From NCBI GenBank assembly GCA_035533075.1, contig DATLUO010000104.1, forward strand, positions 1 through 58,748: a stretch of DNA of 58,748 nucleotides. Direction: 5' to 3'. The DNA comes from Pirellulales bacterium (lineage in GTDB: Bacteria; Planctomycetota; Planctomycetia; Pirellulales; JAICIG01). Below are positions 16,729 through 25,400 of this stretch, piece after piece. The position numbers were made by a program, and so were the translations under genes. The notes beneath the pieces are model-generated. The model was not told where the DNA came from. It searched no databases and was given only the letters and a program-made list of their open reading frames with translations. Each line of letters begins with the position of its first letter. The first letter of the stretch is position 1.

Positions 16729-17748
16729 TTGCCTGCCTCAACGTTTCAACGCTGCGCGGTTGCCAGCGGTCTGGTGACGCAAGATGACCTGGAGCAGGCC
16801 CGGCAGGCCCTGCGAGCTGGAAAATCGCCCACGCGGCAGGCTCTCACCGACGACGACCTGGCCATCCAGCTCATCGCCATGGGGCGGGTGAATTCGTGGC
16901 AGGCGACACAGCTGGCCGCCGGACGCAGCACGTTCACTCTCGGCCCTTATCGCATCGTCGATTCGCTCGGCAAGGGGAGCACCGGCGACGTCTATATGGC
17001 CGAGCATTCGCTGATGGGCCGCATTGTGGCCATCAAGGTTTTGCCGCGGCGAATTTCATCGCCCGAGGCGATCGAAAAGTTCAATACGGAGATCCGCACG
17101 CAGGGGCAGTTGGACCACAACCACCTGGTGCGGGCCTTCGATGCGGGCCACCATCGCAACGTTCACTTTCTGGTGATGGAATACGTGCCCGGCACCAACC
17201 TGCGAAAGCTGGCGCGCCGGCAAGGGCAGCTTTCCATGCGTCGTGCCGCCGCTCTCGTCGCTCAGGCGGCCGAGGGGCTGGCCTACGCGCATGGCCGCGG
17301 CTTGACGCATCGCGACGTGAAGCCGAGCAACCTGTTGGTGACGCCGGAAGACCAGGTCAAGCTTTCCGACTTGGGTCTGGCCGGCTTCTTCAGCCACGCG
17401 CCTTCGGCAAACACCGACGGCAAGGCCGCCGCTCGCGCCGCCGACTTTCTTGCGCCGGAGCAGATTCAGCAGCCGGGCACGTTTTCTCCCGCGACCGACC
17501 TGTATGCCCTGGGTTGCACGCTGTACTACGCGGTGACCGGCAAAGTCCCCTTTCCGGGACCCACGTTGACGGCCAAGCTGGACGGGCATCTTCACGCCCT
17601 GCCGCGGCACCCACGGCTGCTGAACGCCTCGCTGAGCGAGGAGTTTGTGGAGTTGGTCGGCGATCTGATGGCCAAGGATCCGCGCGAGCGGCTTGCCGAC
17701 GCCGACGCGGTTGCGACGCGGTTGAAGGAGGTGGCCGGTCAAACCTGA
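16729..17748 (+). CDS. Ser/Thr protein kinase (Hanks type)
   Basis: 339 residues from a TTG start, chosen because GAGGG lies seven bases upstream and no ATG or GTG is available between the anti-sigma stop and the conserved region. The N-terminal helical segment (10-65) has the layout seen before many planctomycete kinases. The kinase domain spans about 73-338: glycine loop GKGSTGDVY (81-89), lysine in VAIKV (103), HRDVKPSN (194-201), DLG in place of DFG (214-216), then LAPEQI. It ends with the kinase fold and has no membrane segment, so it is cytoplasmic. It follows the anti-sigma gene by 16 bases and may act on the sigma or anti-sigma. Confidence 0.9.
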   Translation: MPASTFQRCAVASGLVTQDDLEQARQALRAGKSPTRQALTDDDLAIQLIAMGRVNSWQATQLAAGRSTFTLGPYRIVDSLGKGSTGDVYMAEHSLMGRIVAIKVLPRRISSPEAIEKFNTEIRTQGQLDHNHLVRAFDAGHHRNVHFLVMEYVPGTNLRKLARRQGQLSMRRAAALVAQAAEGLAYAHGRGLTHRDVKPSNLLVTPEDQVKLSDLGLAGFFSHAPSANTDGKAAARAADFLAPEQIQQPGTFSPATDLYALGCTLYYAVTGKVPFPGPTLTAKLDGHLHALPRHPRLLNASLSEEFVELVGDLMAKDPRERLADADAVATRLKEVAGQT

Positions 17749-17758
17749 ACCGGCGACG

Positions 17759-18730
17759 ATGCTCGCGCCCGCCACCAGCACCTTTCGACCTCACCCGCTG
17801 CTGCGCGGCGGACACTTTCAGACCCTGGCCGGAGTCTATTTGCCGGGGCGTCGCTTTGTCTATAAGGCGCGGCAGCACCGGGTGACGCTCGATGACGGCG
17901 ATCAGATCGTGTTGCACGATGATTGCCCCGCCGGCTGGCAGCCCGGCGACCGCGTGGCACTGTTGATTCATGGGCTGGCCGGTTGCCACCAAAGCCCGTA
18001 CATGCCGCGCGTGGCCGCGAGGCTGGAAGCGCGCGGCGTGCGCGCTTTTCGGATGGACCTGCGCGGGTGTGGAGCGGGGGTGGGGCTGGCCCGGCTGCCC
18101 TATCACGGCGGGCGCTCGGAAGACGCGGCCGCCGCGCTGGAGACGATCGCCCGCTTGTGTCCCGGTTCGCCGGCCGCGCTCGTCGGCTTTTCGATGGGCG
18201 GCAATATCGCGCTCAAGCTGCTGGGCGAGCTGGGTGAGGAGCGGTGCGGCCATCTCGACCGGGCGGTGGCCGTGTGTCCTCCGTTCGACTTGCTGGCGGC
18301 GGTGCGGCACGTGCATCGGCCGGCGAATCGGTTGTATGAACGTCACTTTGTGCGTCTGTTGGTGGCCCAGGTGCGCCAGCGCGAACGGAATCTGCCCGAC
18401 GCGCCGACTGTACGCTTCGGACGTCTGCCGCGGAGCCTGTGGGAGTTCGACGACCTGTTCACGGCGCCGGTCTGCGGGTTCGGCCGGGCCGACGACTATT
18501 ATCGGCTGTCCAGCGCGGCCCGCGTGGCCGAAAACATTCGGCGGCCGGCATTGGTGATTGCCGCTCAGGACGACCCTTTGGTGCCCGCGGCGCCGTTGGA
18601 GCGGCTGCGCGATTGTCCGAGCGTGGAACTGGAGATCACGCGGCACGGCGGCCACCTGGGTTACGTCGGCTGGCGCGAAGGCGACCATCGCTGGCTCGAC
18701 GAACGAATCGTGGGCTGGCTCACGTCGTGA
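17759..18730 (+). CDS. yheT: YheT-family alpha/beta hydrolase
   Basis: 323 residues. The family opening F.PHPLLRGGHFQTL is followed by HGLAG near residue 71, the nucleophile elbow GFSMGG (Ser145), the acid in AAQDDPLVP and the catalytic His in RHGGHLGY near the end. YheT proteins are predicted esterases or lipases with poorly defined substrates. It begins 10 bases after the kinase stop, so it may share the transcript, though no functional link is evident. Its 3' end faces the giant surface-protein gene. Confidence 0.9.
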   Translation: MLAPATSTFRPHPLLRGGHFQTLAGVYLPGRRFVYKARQHRVTLDDGDQIVLHDDCPAGWQPGDRVALLIHGLAGCHQSPYMPRVAARLEARGVRAFRMDLRGCGAGVGLARLPYHGGRSEDAAAALETIARLCPGSPAALVGFSMGGNIALKLLGELGEERCGHLDRAVAVCPPFDLLAAVRHVHRPANRLYERHFVRLLVAQVRQRERNLPDAPTVRFGRLPRSLWEFDDLFTAPVCGFGRADDYYRLSSAARVAENIRRPALVIAAQDDPLVPAAPLERLRDCPSVELEITRHGGHLGYVGWREGDHRWLDERIVGWLTS

Positions 18731-18755
18731 TTCTGGATCGGCGGAGTCCAAAACC

Positions 18756-18775
18756 GTAGGGTGGGACCAGCGCGC
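18756..18775. repeat. Family A repeat, half copy
   Basis: GTAGGGTGGGACCAGC, the end of the family A arm, lies in the 52-base gap between two convergent genes. Only one arm is present. Confidence 0.65.
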
Positions 18776-18782
18776 TACAGCG

Positions 18783-19455
18783 TCAGCTCAGCAGTTCGAG
18801 CGTGCCCGTGGCGGGCGGCGGCGGGCTGTTGCGGTATTCGGGCAGATTGATGAGCTCGATCTGGATGTCCGCATCGGTCGCGCCTTGCTCGAACTGCTGC
18901 ACGTAACCGGCCAGCTCGGCGGCGGTCGGATTGCGGCCCAGATACTGCTGGAAGAAATGGGTCGTCAGGTTCTGGAAGTTCTCGGTGCCGTATTCGAAGC
19001 CGTTGACGACGTCGACCAACGTCATCTGGCCCGAGCTGAGATTATTCGTCCAGTATTGCAGTCCGCCGCTGTCCGGTTCGCGGTTGAGCAGCCGCTGGTA
19101 GAGCGCCGTCACCCAGGCGGCGTTGGACGAGAGATCCGGTCTGGCGGCCGCCGCCGAGGCATAGAACTCAGGCGAGCTGATCATGCCGCTGATGACTTGC
19201 TCCGGCCCTCCGCTGTCCTTCCACACCTGGTCCCAATAGGCGAGGCCCGCGGTGTCGGCCGGCCGCAACAGGAACTGTTGGTAATAGCCTTCGATAATCG
19301 GGTCGAGCCGCTCGTCGCTCTCAAAAATGCCTTGGGCCACCGTGCCATAGGGCTGCCCGGCGCCGACCTGTTGCGTCCAGTAGGCCAGTCCGCCCGCATC
19401 GGGGGCCCGGCCCAACACCTGCTGATAAAGCTTATCGACGATCGCCGCCTGCTCG
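18783..19455 (-). other. DUF4214 module region of the giant protein
   Basis: At least three consecutive units share the pattern LY...LGR.PD..GL.YW followed by a helix and F..S.E. The third is LYQRLLNREPDSGGLQYW; a diverged fourth is FFQQYLGRNPTAAEL. Together they form the helical C-terminus. Confidence 0.75.
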
Positions 19456-22400
19456 GACGTGATGGTGACCGTCGCCACGTTGCTCACGGCAACGCCATTG
19501 GTCACCTGATAGGTGAAACTGTCGCTTCCCTGGAAGCTGGCCGAGGGAGTGTAGGTGAACGAGCCGTCGGCGTTGAGCCGCACGCTGCCGCTGGAGGGCG
19601 GCGAAACCAGTCGAGCCGACAGCGGCAGCCCACTGGGATCGTGGTCGCCGACCAGCATGCCGGAACCGGCCGCGACGGATGCCGCGGCGCCGGTGCGCAG
19701 CAGGTAGGAATGGTTGACGGCCGTCGGCTGGCCCGCCACCTCGATCTGGAACGTCTGCACCGGCGAGGTGTCGCTGCCGCCGTGCAGCGTGCCGCCGCTG
19801 TTGTACAAGGCGACGGCAATCGTGGCCGTGCCGAACTGGTTGGCGGCGGGCGTGAAGCTGAGAATGCCGGTTTTCGAGTCGACCGTCGGCGGGCTGCTGA
19901 ACAAGTTGGGGTTGGTCGCCGAAAGGATGCTGGTCGCAAAGTTGAGCGTGTCGGTGGCGGGGTCGTCTTTCCCGTCGACGATCTTGCCGGCCCAGGGCGC
20001 GCTTTGCGGCCCGGCGTTCATGACCACTTGCAGGTTGCCGCCGGGTGTGAACGACGGCGGCTCGTTCGATTGATAAACGGTGACCGAGATCTTGTCATCG
20101 GCCGACGCGCCGGCATTGTCGGTGGCCTTCAAATCGATCGTCGCCGTGCCGTACTGGTCGGGCAAAAAGTGCAGCGTCAGCGTGGCGGTCGAGGGGTCGC
20201 TGCCCGACAGGCTGGCCGTCACCAGGTTGGGCGTATCGCTGGCCGCCGACAAGCGGAGCTGGTCGCCAAGGTGCAGATCGACGTCGACATCGTCGAACAC
20301 CTTCGAGACGGCGGCGTTGCTGAACACGAAGTCGGCCGCGTTCTCATTGACCGATACGTCCGGAAGCCCTTGCGCCTTAGTGGGAGGGTGATCGACCTGG
20401 TCGATCTCGATCTGGAAGGTGACCGGGTGCGACGAAACCACGTTCGCTCCCAGCGCGCCGCCGGTCTCTTGGGCCACGACCGTGACCGTCGCAGTGCCGA
20501 AGACGTGTGTGCCGGGCGTGAAGGTGAGCGTGCCGTCGGCGTGGATCGACGGCTGGCCGGTGGAGGCGAACAGCGGTTGGCCCGTAGTGGCTACCGAGGT
20601 CGCCAAGTAGCTGATGGTCTCGTTTTGCTGGTCGCCGTCGATGCCGGGACTGGCCGCGGCAAATCCGCTGAAGCTGGCCTTGCCGGAGTCTTCATTCCAC
20701 ACGGCTTTGGGTGTGAGCGACGTGAACGAGGGCGGTTGGGGGACAAAATTGGCAGTGATGGTGAAGGTCTGCGGCTGCGAGGCGTCGACGCCGCCGTTGG
20801 CTGCGCCCCCGTTGTTTTCGGCGGTCACGGTGACCGTGGACGTGCCGAACACGTTGGGATTCAGCGTGTAGGTGAGGTTGCCGGACGCATCGATGGCCGG
20901 CTGTCCCGTCTGGGTAAACAGGGCCCCGTTGGTCACGGGCTTGACCGTGAACTGAACGGACTCGTTCGCTTGGTTCGCGGCCGGCGGATAGGTGGACGAA
21001 GGGCTGATCTGGGTGGCAAAGCCGACCACGGTCTGGGCCCCGCTGTTTTCATTCGCGGCCGGCGGGTTTGGGTTGGCGGTCACAAAACTGGGCGGCTGGT
21101 TCACGAAATTCACCGTGATGGTGAAGGCGTTCTTGCCGGAGCTGTCGCGGCCGCCGTTGGTTGTGCCGCCGCTGTTGTGCAACTGGGCGACGACGTGCGC
21201 CACGCCCGATGCGTTCGGCGCGGGCGTGTATGTAAGATCGCCCGTGACGGGGTCGATTTGCGGGGGCGTCGAGAACAGCGAGGGATTGTCGTTGACGACC
21301 GTGAAATTGAGCGTCTCGTCGATCTGGTTGGGCGCCCCAGGGTTGATGTTGGTCGCCCATGCTTTGACCGTCTGCTGGACGGAAGCGGTGCTTTCGTCAA
21401 CCGGGGGCGGATTGCCCAGGGCGGTCACCTCGTAGTAATACGTGCCGCTGGCGAGCGTTCCGCCGCTGGCGGAGGCGACCAGCGACGTCTGCACCGGCGC
21501 CGGCAAACCGGTGGGATTGGTGGTGGGCGGCAGCGCGACGATGCCGCCGCCCGTATCGACAAAGCTGGTCGCCGTGCCGCCGACCGTGCCGACCAGCATG
21601 TTTTCCTGACCGGAGGACGTGCCGCGGTAAATGTCGTATCCGGTCGCGCCGCTGAGGGGCATCCAGTTCACGGTGACGGCGCCCGTGGGAGGGGTTGCGG
21701 AAGAGGCGATCACGGCGTTTTCTTCCTTGCTGACCGCGGACTGGCCGCCGATGAAGCTGGGCGGCTGGTTGACGAACGCCACCGCGATCGTAAACGATTG
21801 CGCGGCCGAAGTATCGTGACCGCCGTTTTGGGTGCCGCCATCATCGTGCAGTGCGACGTTGACGGTGGCCGTGCCATCGACGTTCGTGGCGGGCGTGAAG
21901 GTAAGGTCGCCCTTCGTGGGGTCGATCTGCGGCGCGACGGCAAACAGCGAGGCGTTGTCGGTCGTGACGACAAAGTTGAGCGCCTGCGATGCCTCGTTCG
22001 GCGCGCCGGCGTTCATGCCGCTGGCCCAGCCACTGAAGGTTTGCCGCCCGGAGTTTTCCGAAACTTGCACGCTGGGCCCGCCGCTGAAGAAGGGCGCCTG
22101 GTTGACCGGATTGACCGTGATCGCGAATTTTTGCAACCGCGACGTATCGTTGCCGCCGTTGGCGGTGCCGCCGTTGTCGTGCAAGGCGACGCTCACGTTC
22201 GCCACTCCGTTGGCATCGGGAGCGGGAGTATACGTGAGGTCGCCCGTGGCGGGATCGATGGCCGGCAACACCGAAAACAAGGCGTTGTTGTCGGTCGTGA
22301 CTGTGAAATTGACTTTCTGATACGACTCGTCCGGCGGCCCCGCGTTGATGCTCGTGGCCCAGCCAGAGACACGTTGGCTGCCGGCGTTCTCATCGACGGC

Positions 22401-25400
22401 CGGCGGCGGACTGCTGGGAATCGTAAAGCTGGGCGCCTGGTTGACAAACGTGACGGAGATGAGGAAAGTCGCCGGCGCCGAGGTATCGATGCCGCCGTTG
22501 GCGGTCCCTCCGCTGTTGTGCAGCGCGGCGGTGACGTTCGCCTGGCCGCTCATGCCGGGTATGGGTGTGAAGGTCAGATCGCCGCTGGAGCTGTCGATGG
22601 CGGGCGGCACCAAGAACAGGCCGGCGTTGTCGGTGCTGATGATAAAGTTCAACAATTGCCCAGCTTGGTTCGGGGGCCCGTTGCTGATATTCGTGGCCCA
22701 GTTGGGAACAGCCACTTGGCCAAAGCTGCCGCTCAACGTTTCGTCCGAACCGGGAGTGAACGAGGGCGGTTGGTTGGACGCGGTGACCGTGATCGTGAAC
22801 GTCTGCGGCGCCGAGGTGTCGACGCCGCCGTTGGCGGTGCCGCCGCTGTTCTGTAGCCGCACCGTCACGTCGGCGATGCCGGTGGCATAAACGGCGGGCG
22901 TGTAGTTCAGGTTGCCCGTCGCGGGGTCGATGCTCGGCAGCGCTGAGAACAGGCTATCGTTGTCGGTGGTGACGATGAAGTTGACCGACTGGGACCGGGC
23001 GACCTGATTGGGCGGTCCCACGCTGATGTTGCTGGCCCAGCCGGCCACCGTTTGCGGCCCCGGCGTCTCGTGAACGCTCTGGTTGGGGCCCGCCGTAAAG
23101 CTCGGTGGCTGGTTGACGAACGTGACGCTGATGGTAAACGTCTGGACCGCCGAAGTATCGGTGCCGCCGTTGGCGGTGCCGCCGTTGTCGTGCAATTTCA
23201 CGCTGACGTGCGCCACGCCGTCTTCATCGGCGGCGGGCGTGTAGGTGAGCTTGCCGGTCACCGGGTCGATCGACGGCAGCGTCGGAAACAGCGCCGAGTT
23301 GTCGGTGGTCACGACGAAGTTGAGCGTCTGGCTGGCCTCGCTGGGCGGGCCGGCGCTGATGTTGCTGGCCCAGCCGGCGATGACCTGCGTGCCGGCGTTT
23401 TCCAGCACGGCTTGATTGCCGCCTTCCGTGAAGCTCGGCACATGATTGACAAAGTTCACCGTGATCGTGAACGTTTGCGGCAGCGACGTATCGTTGCCGC
23501 CGTTGGCAGTCCCGCCGCTGTTGTGCAACTCGACTGTGACATTTGCCACGCCGAACTCGTCGGGGGCCGGAGTATAGGTGAGCGTGCCGGTGGTCGGATC
23601 GATGGCGGGCGGCACCGAAAACAGATTCGCGTTGTCGGTGGTGATCGTGAAATTGACCGTCTGACCCGCTTGCTGCTGTTGCAACGAGCCGGGGCTGATG
23701 TTTTTGGCCCAGCCGGTCACCGCCTGCGCCCCGGAGTTCTCGTCGACTGCCACATCGGGTCCGGCGGTGAACGTGGGAGGCTGGTTGACGAAGTTCACCG
23801 TAATACTGAACGTCTGCTGCGGCGAGAGGTCGTTGCCGCCGTTGGCCGTTCCACCGTTGTCCCGCAGTTCGACGGTCACGTTGGCCACGCCACTCACGTC
23901 GAGCGCCGGCGTGTAGGTCAGCGTGCCGGTGGTCGGATCGATGGCGGGCAGCGACGAAAACAGCGAGTCGTTGTCGGTGTTGACGATGAACGTGAGCTGC
24001 TCGCCGGCCTCGCTCGGCGGACCCGCCAGGATCTGCGTGGCCCAGTTGGCCACCGATCGTGGGCCGGAGTTCTCGTTGGTGGTCTGGTCGCTGCCGGCGA
24101 CGAAGCTCGGCGGCTGGTTGACGAACAGCGCGTTGATGTTGAAGACCTGGGGCGACGAAGTATCGTTGCCGCCGAAGGCCGTGCCGCCGTTGTCGTGCAA
24201 TTCGACGTTCACGACCGCGGTGCCCCAGACGTTGGGCGCCAGCGTGTAGGTGAGCTTGCCCGTCGAGTCGATCGCGGGCGCCACCGAGAACAAGGCGGTG
24301 CTGCCGGCAGGCACGTTGCTGCTGCCGTTGAGGCTGTTGATGGTATACGTGACGATGAAATTGAGCGTCTGGCCGGCTTCGTCGGGCGGGCCGGGACTCA
24401 GGTTGGTGGCCCACTGCACGGGGCCGTGTGCGCCGGAGTTTTCCAGCACGGCCTGGTCCCTCCCCGGAGTGAACGTGGGAGCGTGGTTCACGCCGACCGA
24501 GATCACGAACGTCTGCGGCGCCGACGTGTCGGACCCGCCGTTGGCCGTGCCGCCGTTGTTGTGCGCCACGACAGTGATGTCCGCCGTGCCGCCCGCGCCG
24601 GGCGTGGGAGTGTAGGTGAGCGTGCCTGTGGCGTCGATGGACGGCTCGACCGAGAACAAGCTGGGATTGTCGTTGGTGATTTGGAAGGTGAGCACCTCGT
24701 TGTTTTCGCCCGGCGGTCCCGGCACGATATTGCTTAGGAAGCCGGGCACGGTCTGGGCCGGCGCATTTAGCGGCAGCGACTGCTGCGGGCCCTGGATCGT
24801 AAAGCTGGGCGCCGCGTTCACCAGCGCGCCGAAGGTGTTGCCCAACCGCAACACGAGAAGGTCCTGCTCGCTGGCGGCACCCACGGTGAAGGGGCCAAAC
24901 TTCGTCGGCCCGCTACCCAGCACGCCCGTCACGTAAACGTTGCCGAAAGTGTCCACTGCGATGGCGTTGCCTTGATCTTCGCCGGCGCCGCCGTAACTCT
25001 CCGCGCTGACGAGGTTTCCTTTCTTGTCGAGCTCGGAAATGAAAACGTTGTACAGAGCGCTGCCCGAGGTCAAATTGTCCGTGGGCGAACCGTTGGGATT
25101 GAAGTTGGCTGTCCCGGAATAGCTGCCGGTCGTGTAAACGTTGCCGCTGGAGTCGACGGCGATGCCTTGTCCTTCCACATCGTAGGCCTTGCCGCCGCCA
25201 ACCGCCTTGCCCCAAACAAAGTTGCCGTTGCCGTCCAGCTTCGAGATGAACTGAGAATTAATGCCCGTGACGGCATCAGTAGAATTGTTCGGATCGAGTT
25301 GGGCATCGAGCCCAAAGTAGCCGGTGGTGTAGACGTTGCCCTGCGCATCGACCGCGATGCGATTAAGCGGTTGCACGACGTCAAAGATGATTTGACCGCT

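Noticed and set aside
18558-22856. Open frame of more than 1400 codons on the plus strand opposite the giant gene
   Set aside because: It mirrors the repetitive, GC-biased codons of the real minus-strand gene and has Arg/Gly/Val-rich low-complexity sequence without any domain.
19730-24820. Periodic repeats considered as CRISPR
   Set aside because: The period is about 330 bases, coding in frame, without short identical repeats or unique spacers.
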